In this document: positions 6,695-13,782 of the stretch, piece after piece
Position numbering within the stretch: position 1 is the first letter of the stretch
Layout: each line of letters opens with the position of its first letter
Source of the DNA: Lachnospiraceae bacterium UBA2860
Lineage (GTDB): Bacteria > Bacillota > Clostridia > Lachnospirales > Lachnospiraceae
NCBI GenBank assembly: GCA_002350625.1
Contig: DEFE01000009.1
Location: 1 to 22,568 of the forward strand
Reading direction: 5' to 3'
Length of the DNA stretch: 22,568 bases
Notes under the pieces: generated by a model
Database searches by the model: none
Seen by the model: the letters and a program-made list of their open reading frames with translations, nothing else
Told to the model about the DNA's origin: nothing
Translations under genes and position numbers: made by a program

Positions 6695-8110
6695 ATGTAC
6701 AAATCTATCGATTACGACTACGAGCAGCTCAGTTTTGTCAATTTCAATACATCCTGCGGAATGCAGTTGGATTGCAGTAATGAGTGGATCCGAACATCCA
6801 CACGACTTCCCTGGAGGGCATGGGAAGATCTCTACTCGGGATTATTTCAAACCTCGACAGGGAATGTCGCGAAACCTTGTCGAATGGTTTTCGGCTCGAT
6901 GATCATCCAAACCCGGATGGGGTTTACTGACCGCGATCTTGTTGCCCAGATCCAGCAAAACCCGTACTATCAGTACTTCATTGGTCTGGAAGCCTTTCAG
7001 CACACAGCGCCTTTCGACGCATCATTGCTGGTATACTGGCGCAGACGCTTAACGGTTGATTTTGTAATAAAAGTTAACGATCTGCTCTGTGATTCAATCC
7101 CACACATTGCCTTTGTAAGAAGCAGGAAAAGGCGTGGAACATTGATTGCAACGCAGATCTGCGACGCCACCGTTGCACCGCAATACATCCGTTTTCCACA
7201 GGACACCTCCCTTCTGAATGAAGCGCGCTGCAAACTGGAGGTGATGATTGATTACTTTTGTGAGACCTATAAGCTTGAGAAGCCTCGAACGTATAGGAAA
7301 ATAGCCCACAAGGAGTATCTTGCCTTTGCTAAATCAAAGAAGCCTTCTGCGGATAAGATTCGGGATGCCATAAAGGCCCAGCTTGGATATGTCCGCCGGG
7401 ACATTGGTTATATCGATGGTTTCATGAGTGCTGGCTATGCCCCTGTCCCGAAGTTTATTGACAACATCATTACGATCCACCTGCTATACGAGCAGCAAAA
7501 GCACATGTTTGACAACCGTACTCATAAGGTCGAAAACAGAATCGTAAGCATCAGTCAGCCCTATGTTCGCCCGATCGTCCGCGGAAAATCCAGCAAACCA
7601 ACGGAATTCGGCGCCAAGCTCCACCTGAGCATTGATGAGACAGGCTTTGGACGGATCGAACATATATCATTTGACGCTTATAATGAAGGCCCGCTGCTGA
7701 TCGATGCATTGAACGCCTACAAGTACCGCAACGGCTGCTATCCAGAACGCGTCCTTGTTGATCAGCTCTACAGAACCAGGGATAACATCAAGTTCTGCAA
7801 GGACAACGGTATCCGTATCAGTGGACCCAAGCTTGGAAGACCGGCCAAGGACGAAAACATCCGGAAGAAAGATCGGAAAACCGCTGCAATGGATAACACC
7901 GACCGGATCGAGATCGAGCGTTATTTCAGTACCGCCAAGCGTCGAAACGGTATGAGTCTGATCAACAAAAAGCGTAAGGATACATCACTAACAGCGATAG
8001 CGATGTCTGTACTGGTAACAAACATCTTTGGCTCCTTCACCCTTGCAGTTGAGGAGTGCGAAAAAATGGACTTCAAAGAAGCTTCCAACCGCGCCGGGAC
8101 TATTGTGTGA
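6695..8110 (+). CDS. DDE transposase of the IS5/IS1182-like (DUF772) group
   Basis: A 471-residue cut-and-paste transposase that should bind the element's inverted repeats. The N-terminal 120 residues (MYKSIDYDYEQLSFVNFN, then KPCRMVFGSMIIQTRMGFTD and QNPYYQYFIGLEAF) are the DUF772-type domain typical of these clostridial elements. The catalytic triad is likely the D of SIDETGFGRI, the D of RVLVDQLYRTRDN and the E of RIEIERYFSTAKRR, the last matching the E..Y..AKRR..M signature near the C-terminus. The frame can be extended seven codons to a TTG at 6674, but the ATG at 6695 matches the usual MYKS start. The reading frame has no interruption, so the enzyme may be active. Its insertion separates the Csx20-like gene from the cas10-like operon. 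Confidence 0.9.
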   Translation: MYKSIDYDYEQLSFVNFNTSCGMQLDCSNEWIRTSTRLPWRAWEDLYSGLFQTSTGNVAKPCRMVFGSMIIQTRMGFTDRDLVAQIQQNPYYQYFIGLEAFQHTAPFDASLLVYWRRRLTVDFVIKVNDLLCDSIPHIAFVRSRKRRGTLIATQICDATVAPQYIRFPQDTSLLNEARCKLEVMIDYFCETYKLEKPRTYRKIAHKEYLAFAKSKKPSADKIRDAIKAQLGYVRRDIGYIDGFMSAGYAPVPKFIDNIITIHLLYEQQKHMFDNRTHKVENRIVSISQPYVRPIVRGKSSKPTEFGAKLHLSIDETGFGRIEHISFDAYNEGPLLIDALNAYKYRNGCYPERVLVDQLYRTRDNIKFCKDNGIRISGPKLGRPAKDENIRKKDRKTAAMDNTDRIEIERYFSTAKRRNGMSLINKKRKDTSLTAIAMSVLVTNIFGSFTLAVEECEKMDFKEASNRAGTIV

Positions 8111-8120
8111 AGGGTACCCT
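8111..8120. repeat. 10-bp palindrome after the transposase stop
   Basis: AGGGTACCCT directly follows the transposase stop codon and is perfectly self-complementary. There is an A-rich run (AAAAAA) shortly after. It is too short to be a convincing terminator, but lies within the IS right end, 14 bp from the inverted repeat. Confidence 0.3.
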
Positions 8121-8172
8121 AAGGCAAAAAAGTAGTTATTCAGCAAACACTAAGTAAGGATGGAGCAGCGCC

Positions 8173-9726
8173 ATGGATCGCACATTATTGGACAAAGAAG
8201 TCCTTTGTATTATTGATACACGCCAGATTCAGCGATATATCTTCCACTCTAATTCCCTGCGGGATGCGGTGGGAGGCGGGATGCTGATCGCGCATATTTT
8301 GCCGGATGCCCTGCTTAACGCCATTTCGACCGTTACGCCGCAGCTGCGCCCGGAGGAATACGATCTGCGTACGGATCCTGAGGCGGAGATCCCTTATTTT
8401 ACAGACAGGGGTATTCAATTCCAGCTCATGACCTGCGCGGCAGGAAACGCGATGTTTCTTGTGCGGACCGGCGAGCTGGCCGGTAAACTGATCCGGAAAA
8501 TAGCGCGCTATTATCTCGATCATGCGTACTCGCTGAATCTGACAGCGGCTGCCGTTGAAAAAACGGACAGCCTGGCGGATGACGTTTTCCGCCTGTATCA
8601 AAAACTGAATGCGCTGAAGGCTTCCGCAGAGATTCAGGAGCCTCTCGGCACGCTTCCGGTCTGCATATCCGAGAGGAAGACAGGGGATCCGGTCGTCGAC
8701 CGGGACGCAGAAAGCGGGGAGTATATCTCTCAGGCTTCCGCCTTGAGACGCGCCGAATCCCGGCGGCGGACGAATGTGCCGGATATGGGAGCCATCCGCA
8801 CGACGGAAGGAAAGAACGGCGGAAAATACCGCGCTGTGATCCACGCCGACGGCAACAACATCGGGATTACGATCGGCAGGATCCTGGCCGGAGCCGCGTC
8901 TTATGAAGAAGGGATCCGGACGAGAAGGAAAATCAACCGGGAAATCGAGCAGAACTATGCAGAGATTGTCGAAAGGACCCTGGGCGACCTGAAGCGGTAC
9001 TGCGCAGAAGATCTGGGCGGCGATGACCTGCTTTTTGAAGATGAGTTCCAGATCGTAAACCGCGCGGGAGATGATATCAACTGCATCTGTAATGCAAAGC
9101 TGGCATTTCCGTTTCTTGTCTTCTTTTTCAATAACATGAAAGGCTCTGTGATCTGGCAGTCTGAGGAGCTGACCGTACCGCTTTATGACTGCGCGGGCAT
9201 AGCTTTTGTCCCGGAAACGGCGGACTTCCACACGGCCTTTGAACTGGCGGAAGCGTGCTGCAGCAATGCGAAAAAGACAGCAAAGCTTAAAGAGAATCTC
9301 CGGGACGGCCTGGCAGGAAACTGGATAGACTTTTATGTTTCGGATGAGGAGAGTGCGCCGGATCTTGATGTTCTGCGCGAAACGTACTTTGTCACGAAGG
9401 AAGGAACCCGCCTCCTTGTCCGCCCGTACTCGCTGGACCCTGAAGCAGATGATTCATTTGTTTCTTTCCGCACCCTGCTGGAGCACATTCGGAAGTACGA
9501 GACGCTTGCGCCGGACCTGAAGCGGGAAGCCATGCATGCGTATGTGATGGAGCCCCCGGAGTTTCTCAGATGGCTCCAAAGCTGGAAAAAAAAGGGCGTG
9601 GATCTCAGCGGCCGGCTGGGGGCGCCGTTCTGTGACGACAATGAGAAAAACCGTTACTTTACCTGGTATGATCCGGCTGTGTTATCGGACTTCGTGCCTG
9701 CCGATCTGGGGAGATACCTCATATGA
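8173..9726 (+). CDS. Cas10-like protein (HD-less, palm-domain CRISPR polymerase homologue)
   Basis: A 517-residue Cas10/Cmr2-type protein. It opens with a ferredoxin-like palm (LCIIDTRQIQRYIFHSNSLR at 11-30, then DAVGG, the usual 'IQ.yIf...LrdavgGS' signature), with no N-terminal HD nuclease domain. ADGNN at 225-229 is the first metal-binding aspartate site. AGDD at 298-301, after strand EFQIVNR, occupies the GGDD position. CAGIAFVPETADFHTAFELA (340-359) continuing to AKKTAK is the second palm with its helix. Both catalytic aspartates of the GGDD motif remain, so cyclic oligoadenylate synthesis is possible. A GGDD string at 282-285 lies in a loop and is probably incidental. Start is supported by AAGGATGGAG seven bases upstream. 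Its stop overlaps the next start (ATGA). No target-RNA-binding Cas7 is encoded nearby. Confidence 0.8.
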   Translation: MDRTLLDKEVLCIIDTRQIQRYIFHSNSLRDAVGGGMLIAHILPDALLNAISTVTPQLRPEEYDLRTDPEAEIPYFTDRGIQFQLMTCAAGNAMFLVRTGELAGKLIRKIARYYLDHAYSLNLTAAAVEKTDSLADDVFRLYQKLNALKASAEIQEPLGTLPVCISERKTGDPVVDRDAESGEYISQASALRRAESRRRTNVPDMGAIRTTEGKNGGKYRAVIHADGNNIGITIGRILAGAASYEEGIRTRRKINREIEQNYAEIVERTLGDLKRYCAEDLGGDDLLFEDEFQIVNRAGDDINCICNAKLAFPFLVFFFNNMKGSVIWQSEELTVPLYDCAGIAFVPETADFHTAFELAEACCSNAKKTAKLKENLRDGLAGNWIDFYVSDEESAPDLDVLRETYFVTKEGTRLLVRPYSLDPEADDSFVSFRTLLEHIRKYETLAPDLKREAMHAYVMEPPEFLRWLQSWKKKGVDLSGRLGAPFCDDNEKNRYFTWYDPAVLSDFVPADLGRYLI

Positions 9727-11453
9727 AAGAGATACATATTATTCTGAAAGGGCATGTGACATTTGAGAACCGGTTTAACAGATCTGCCGGGTACCGGTAT
9801 GATATCCCGACGGATGAGCTGGGAATTCCGTACCTGCCCTGTGAACTGTTCCTGCCGGACAAGATAAAAGAGCTGCCGTCCGTACAGATCGGCCGGGCCC
9901 GCCCCGCCGGGTACCTGGGGATGATCCAGGAAGCGCAGAAATATACCGAGCATGTCCAGCGCGGCAAGGAATATATACGGTCCTGTTTTACGGAAGACCT
10001 GCTTGACAGGAAAGAGGGATACCGGGTCCGGTATCTTAAGGAAGGCCAGGTCTTTTCAGCGCCCGTCACGTATGCTTCGCTTTCTGATCTGGCTGCGCTG
10101 AAGGAAATACTCGGCAGCATTACACAGATCGGAGAAACAGGCGGGGGCATCACGGGAGAGGCAGTGCTCAGCCTGAAAGATGTCGCTGAGGTGGTGAAGA
10201 GAAAAGAACCCTTAAGACCCGGCTGTACCTATCGCGCGCTGGATTATTCTATTCTTCTGCTCACACCGACCACCATACAGGGGCTTTATCAGGATGCAGA
10301 AAGTTACTGCTATATCCCGGGCGGCCTGATCCGGCAGACGATAAGAAAATGGCTCTCCGGATTAGATGAGGATGTCATCTGCACCAATGCGTATCTCAGC
10401 CGGAATGGAGAGCGGCTTCTGCCGGTTCCGCTCTGCATTTCCTACGTTAAGCTGGAAAAGGAGCAGATCCGGTACAGATTGTCGCCCGGAAAAGATCCGT
10501 CCGTCGTGGAGCAGGATGTCTCATTTTCGGACACGTTTACTGACTGCTTTGAGATGCATACCATGACATGCGTCAAACCGGAGATGGAACGCGTCGCGGT
10601 CAGCGGAAAGGGAGCCGTGGATGCCATTGCCCCGGGGCAGGTATTCTCGGGCAGATTCTATGGCAGTGATAAGGTCATCCGGATGATCGCAGAGAATGCG
10701 AAAGACAATCCATATCTTATCTTCGGCATGGCGGAAGATGAGGAGCCCGATGAGGCGTTCCTCACAGTGGACCGGCTGTACGAGGAGGAGGCGCCCACCG
10801 AATCATTAGCCTGTTCTTTTGATGTGGCGTGCATTTCCGACACGTTCCTGATCAATGAGGAGGGAATGCCGGGCATTGAGGGCGGGGTGTTCCTGAAGGA
10901 ACTGGAGCGCAGGCTGGATGCGCCCGGGAGACTTGAGATGGTCGGAAGATATACGGATGTCGTCATGGATTATTCGGACTACTATGGCTGGCACCGGACC
11001 GGCCCCGGCGTTCGCTGCCTGAAGATGGGATCCGTCTTTCGCATCCGGACAAAGGATGGCGCGCCTGTCGACCTGACGCCGGTTCTCAATACTTTCATCG
11101 GGGAGAGAACACTTAACGGCTGCGGCGAAATCATGGCGTATCCGGCGAAAGACCAGTACTACCGCATGGCGAGATATGAGGCGCCGGAGAAATATGAGAA
11201 ATCCTATCCGCTGACGTTCCGGAATGCGCAGATCGGCGCGCGTCTCAGGATCGCATTTATGGCAGCGGTGCTGAAAAACCGGGTCTGCGGCCTGGCCCTT
11301 GCGGACAGGGAAGAGTATCTGGCAGGAAGGGACGCCTATTCGCTGGTCCCGATGGATCTTCTGTCTGCCTTAAAGGAAAACAATGATCCGGGCATGGATT
11401 TTGAGACGATGATAAAGTGGTATGTTGAAGAACTGGAGAAGCTGAAACAGTAA
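9723..11453 (+). CDS. Csx10-like double-RAMP protein
   Basis: A 576-residue protein with two RRM-like RAMP domains in one chain, the Csx10 arrangement of type III-D effectors, where it takes the Cas5-like crRNA-handle position beside Cas10. RAMP 1 spans about 3-160: IHIILKGHVTFENR, GIPYLPCELFLPDKIKELP (34-52) in place of the usual 'GiPYiPg..lKG.lR', and a glycine-rich loop IGETGGGITGEAVLSL (136-151). RAMP 2 begins near 172: LDYSILLLTPTTIQG, then YIPGGLIRQTIRKWL (197-211), and ends with GSVFRI (436-441) and FIGERTLNGCGEI (458-470), the classic C-terminal glycine loop. The ATG overlaps the cas10-like stop as ATGA, implying translational coupling and a likely complex. The missing basic residues in RAMP 1 suggest altered RNA binding. 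Confidence 0.7.
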   Translation: MKEIHIILKGHVTFENRFNRSAGYRYDIPTDELGIPYLPCELFLPDKIKELPSVQIGRARPAGYLGMIQEAQKYTEHVQRGKEYIRSCFTEDLLDRKEGYRVRYLKEGQVFSAPVTYASLSDLAALKEILGSITQIGETGGGITGEAVLSLKDVAEVVKRKEPLRPGCTYRALDYSILLLTPTTIQGLYQDAESYCYIPGGLIRQTIRKWLSGLDEDVICTNAYLSRNGERLLPVPLCISYVKLEKEQIRYRLSPGKDPSVVEQDVSFSDTFTDCFEMHTMTCVKPEMERVAVSGKGAVDAIAPGQVFSGRFYGSDKVIRMIAENAKDNPYLIFGMAEDEEPDEAFLTVDRLYEEEAPTESLACSFDVACISDTFLINEEGMPGIEGGVFLKELERRLDAPGRLEMVGRYTDVVMDYSDYYGWHRTGPGVRCLKMGSVFRIRTKDGAPVDLTPVLNTFIGERTLNGCGEIMAYPAKDQYYRMARYEAPEKYEKSYPLTFRNAQIGARLRIAFMAAVLKNRVCGLALADREEYLAGRDAYSLVPMDLLSALKENNDPGMDFETMIKWYVEELEKLKQ

Positions 11454-11493
11454 GACAAGACCGGGATAAGGAAAACAGAGAGGAATCGGAACG

Positions 11494-11895
11494 ATGAAAG
11501 GAATCTCACTCAGGAAGGCACCCGAAAAGGGGTATATACTGGCCTACTTTCCCGGCCTTCTTGTTTTTAAGCCCTATGAAATACACGAAGGAGAGTGCGT
11601 GTTTTGCGGATGGGAAGCGTTAAAAGACCGCACGCCCGGAGAATGCCATCTCTTTGATGCCGATACAGAGTACAGGATGATCCGCCGCGAATCTTCGGGT
11701 GACAGCATTGAACTGGTTCTGACGCGGGATGAAGAGAAGCTGATGGATCCGAATCTGCTGTACACGCAGAAGGTGCTTGTTCAGGAACAGTTCAGCAAAG
11801 AGAAGGATATGCCGGAGCGGCTTGTGATCGTAAACCGCTACGTCTATTCGGAGAATGACACACTGGTCCTTAAGAATTACCGGATCAGTGTGTGA
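11494..11895 (+). CDS. Csx19-like small type III-D-associated protein (tentative)
   Basis: A 133-residue soluble protein, 40 bp after the Csx10-like gene, with AGAGGA ribosome site before the ATG. It is beta-rich: ILAYFPGLLVFKPYEI (15-30), then CHLFDADTEYRMIRRE near 51-66, and RLVIVNRYVYSENDTLVLKN at the C-terminus. The 'LF....EyR..' segment in the middle and the short 'v.rY..yd...l.' tail resemble Csx19 proteins (TIGR03984-type), which accompany Cas10 and Csx10 in type III-D loci. The resemblance is weak and leans on position. Alternatively it is an unrelated small subunit filling the Cas11 role, though that family is helical and this one is not. The role is unknown. Confidence 0.45.
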   Translation: MKGISLRKAPEKGYILAYFPGLLVFKPYEIHEGECVFCGWEALKDRTPGECHLFDADTEYRMIRRESSGDSIELVLTRDEEKLMDPNLLYTQKVLVQEQFSKEKDMPERLVIVNRYVYSENDTLVLKNYRISV

Positions 11896-11947
11896 ATATA
11901 CAGACATCGTCGGACGCATATCTGAAGGAAGAGGAGACGGCATATAC

Positions 11948-12994
11948 GTGAAACGGCTTGATCGTGTAGACGGCCTGAGACTTTTCGGGATCCTTGTCAT
12001 TATAGCAAGTCATGTGTCGGCCTTCGGCCTGTACGGGCAGGGGTCGGTCTGGGCGAATTTCTTTTTGGTGGCCAGCGGGTTCTTTGCCTGCGCGCCGCTC
12101 TTCCCGGACGGAGAAGAGAGATATACATCTGTAAAAGGGTGGGGACGGTATTACCTCCTCAGATTTGTCAGACTGGTTCTGCCGGTCTGGTTTGTCTTAT
12201 TATTCTTCTATATTCTCCGCGATCCTCTGCTCCCGGACAGGCGGACGCTTCTTAGGAACATGCTGTTTATCGACAGCTCGGCGCATCTGTGGTTTATACA
12301 GCACGTCCTCTTTGCCTCTCTTTTTGTCCCGCTTCTTTCCCTCATCCTGTATCACGTGAAGCGGATCTGCCGGAAGAAATGCGGGGACAGCGGAAAGATC
12401 AATCGCGCCATCGGGCTGATCCTGATCGTCATTGCCGTTTTCCTCTCTTACGTGATTCTTTACAGGACGCATCTGACGCTGCTGTGGAACGGGAAAGGCA
12501 GAAAGCTGTTTGGTATCTTCTTTTATATCGGGTTCAGCCTGGGCTATCTCATAAAGGGCGTTGACCTTGACAAGCTGCGATGCCCTGCTTGGCTAAGGAT
12601 CGTTCTGGATTTCGTATCATTCGCCCTGATCATGGGACTGTCCTTCTTAAGCAGCACCGGTTTCCTGTCGCGGATCAGCGGGACGGATGTCTCCTATCAC
12701 ATCGGATGGAAGAAGCCGCTGACGGTAACACTTTTGTGCACGCTCCTTATGTTTGTCATTGTGATCAATCAGGAAGGGCTCATAGCGAGGCTTCTCAGCA
12801 TGCCGCTGCTCGTCCGCTTCGGAAAGTGCACCCTTGACATCTATCTGATTCACTTCTTCCTGATCCGGTTTTTTAACATTACGCCGGCGAGGAATTTCGT
12901 CATCATCGTTTTTCTGACGCTGCCGGTCTCCCTGTTCCTGACAGAAGAGGTTGAGAACCCGATTTATAAAATGGTTAAACGACACATAAAGTGA
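11948..12994 (+). CDS. Acyltransferase 3 family membrane protein
   Basis: A 348-residue integral membrane acyltransferase (PF01757 type) with about ten hydrophobic helices. Members move acetyl or other acyl groups onto cell-surface sugars or lipids. The N-terminus RLDRVDGLRLFGILVI followed by ASH carries the conserved catalytic-type histidine (about residue 22). SAHLWFIQHVLFASLFVPLL is the typical 'lWFl..ll...l..p.l' motif, and FGKCTLDIYLIHFF is the conserved C-terminal segment. The frame is open back to 11855, overlapping the previous gene, but there is no ribosome site there. The GTG at 11948 is preceded by GGAAGAGGAG and begins right at the family's usual N-terminus. It lies 52 bp after the Csx19-like gene on the same strand with no terminator between, so it may be co-transcribed with the type III-like module. 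Confidence 0.82.
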   Translation: MKRLDRVDGLRLFGILVIIASHVSAFGLYGQGSVWANFFLVASGFFACAPLFPDGEERYTSVKGWGRYYLLRFVRLVLPVWFVLLFFYILRDPLLPDRRTLLRNMLFIDSSAHLWFIQHVLFASLFVPLLSLILYHVKRICRKKCGDSGKINRAIGLILIVIAVFLSYVILYRTHLTLLWNGKGRKLFGIFFYIGFSLGYLIKGVDLDKLRCPAWLRIVLDFVSFALIMGLSFLSSTGFLSRISGTDVSYHIGWKKPLTVTLLCTLLMFVIVINQEGLIARLLSMPLLVRFGKCTLDIYLIHFFLIRFFNITPARNFVIIVFLTLPVSLFLTEEVENPIYKMVKRHIK

Positions 12995-13000
12995 TATGAT
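12972..13000 (+). promoter_or_regulatory. Possible promoter for the acetolactate decarboxylase gene
   Basis: TATGAT at 12995-13000 is a good -10 box, lying one base after the acyltransferase stop codon. The sequence 17 bp upstream, TGGTTA (12972-12977), is a poor -35. A start near 13007 would leave a leader of about 30 bases ending in the strong GAGAGGAG ribosome site. No terminator separates the two genes, so read-through is also possible. Confidence 0.35.
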
Positions 13001-13036
13001 CATCAGGTAAGCAGTACATTCAAGAGAGGAGCAGAC

Positions 13037-13753
13037 ATGGGAACAATCTATCAGGTATCAACAATCAGCGCACTTTCACTCGGATATACTAAGTCTGTGA
13101 TTACGGTAGAAGAACTCCTGCGCAAGGGCGGAGTCGGCCTGGGAACATATGAGGATGTCAACGGAGAAATGATCGTCATCGACGACGTCTCCTACCAGGC
13201 CCAGGATGACGGAAGCACCTATGTGGCAGACGGCCGCATGGGGGCTTCTTTTGCGGCGGTCGGCTTCCTTAAAAATCCGGTCTGCTTTGCGCTTAAGGAC
13301 ATCGCGGACATGACACAGCTCGAGAAGGAACTATACCTGAAGGTGGAAGAGGGGTTCGGCCTGAACAGCGTCCATATCGCGCAGATCGACGGGACCTTTG
13401 AAAAAATATGTGCCCGGTCGGAATCCCCCTACCGGTCGCATCACGTGGAGCTGAAGGAGATCCTTAAAGACAAGCAGGAAGACTTCAGCTTTGAGAACAT
13501 CGAAGGGACGCTCGTCGCCATCTACTTCCCCGATTATCTGGACAGCATCAATGTCTCCGGCTGGCATTTCCACTTCATCTCAGGCGACAGACGCCATGGC
13601 GGACATGTCTTTGATCTGAAGACCGCCGAGTGCAGCTGTAAGCTTGAAAAGATGGACAAAATTGAAATACAGCTGCCGAAAGACGCTGCATTTGATACCT
13701 ATTCGCTTAAGAAAGCGAGACAGGAGGATATAGAGGCTGCCGAGAAGAAATAA
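13037..13753 (+). CDS. budA: Alpha-acetolactate decarboxylase
   Basis: A 238-residue zinc enzyme that decarboxylates alpha-acetolactate to acetoin, diverting pyruvate-derived carbon to a neutral fermentation product and draining excess branched-chain precursors. GTYEDVNGEMIVIDDVSYQ at 36-54 is the family's signature strand pair. GWHFHFISGDRRHGGH at 175-190 carries the three zinc histidines (H177, H179, H190), with the 2- and 11-residue spacing seen in characterised enzymes. Length is typical for the cytoplasmic or non-exported form; no signal peptide is visible, unlike the secreted Brevibacillus enzyme. Ribosome site GAGAGGAGCAGAC precedes the ATG. No acetolactate synthase gene is adjacent. 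The symbol alsD is an equivalent name. Confidence 0.93.
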   Translation: MGTIYQVSTISALSLGYTKSVITVEELLRKGGVGLGTYEDVNGEMIVIDDVSYQAQDDGSTYVADGRMGASFAAVGFLKNPVCFALKDIADMTQLEKELYLKVEEGFGLNSVHIAQIDGTFEKICARSESPYRSHHVELKEILKDKQEDFSFENIEGTLVAIYFPDYLDSINVSGWHFHFISGDRRHGGHVFDLKTAECSCKLEKMDKIEIQLPKDAAFDTYSLKKARQEDIEAAEKK

Positions 13754-13782
13754 TCGCTGCAGCGGATGTGCGGGCCGGTTTT

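Larger units (their letters stand above)
6561..8150 (+). mobile_element. Complete IS5/IS1182-like insertion sequence, 1590 bp
   Basis: The left terminal inverted repeat GTGTCTGCTGAACAACT (6561-6577) matches the reverse complement of 8134-8150 (GTGTTTGCTGAATAACT) at 15 of 17 positions. The element is flanked by TAAGTA on both sides and contains one long transposase gene in a single open frame, so it looks intact and fairly recent. It sits between the Csx20-like and cas10-like genes, inside the 5' leader of the latter. I saw no second copy in the window. IS family assignment is by transposase resemblance only. Confidence 0.88.
6502..8174 (+). repeat. Tandem 32-bp leader repeat, second copy split by the insertion sequence
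   Basis: The unit begins GGAACAGTATCATATAAAAC and ends GCAAGTAAGGAT, 32 bp in all. Copy 1 is 6502-6533. Copy 2 starts at 6534, runs to 6560, is cut by the IS, and resumes at 8157-8161. Copies 1 and 2 differ only at A/G and C/T positions. A partial third copy (GGAGCAGCGCCAT, 8162-8174) matches the first 13 bases of copy 2 except for three transitions, and its last bases form the start codon of the cas10-like gene. There are no spacers between units, so this is not a CRISPR array. Each unit carries TATAAA and AAGTAAGGATGGA, and so a stop codon plus a ribosome-site/ATG combination. Confidence 0.8.

Noticed and set aside
6502..8174. The 32-bp repeats as a CRISPR array for the type III-like genes
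   Set aside because: Units abut directly with no spacers, there are only two full copies, and the last one merges into the cas10-like start. No other spaced direct repeat was seen in the window.
8454..9028. GGDD at residues 282-285 of the Cas10-like protein as the polymerase motif
   Set aside because: It is not preceded by the hydrophobic strand expected for the palm hairpin. AGDD at 298-301 is, and is followed by the right helix and second-palm motifs.
8185..9231. 348-codon open frame on the minus strand
   Set aside because: It lies wholly opposite the Cas10-like gene, lacks a ribosome site and reads as arginine- and proline-rich sequence. The plus strand carries recognisable motifs.
11855..11947. 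Acyltransferase start overlapping the Csx19-like gene
   Set aside because: There is no ribosome site and no family resemblance before residue 32. GTG at 11948 follows GGAAGAGGAG and matches the family's usual start.
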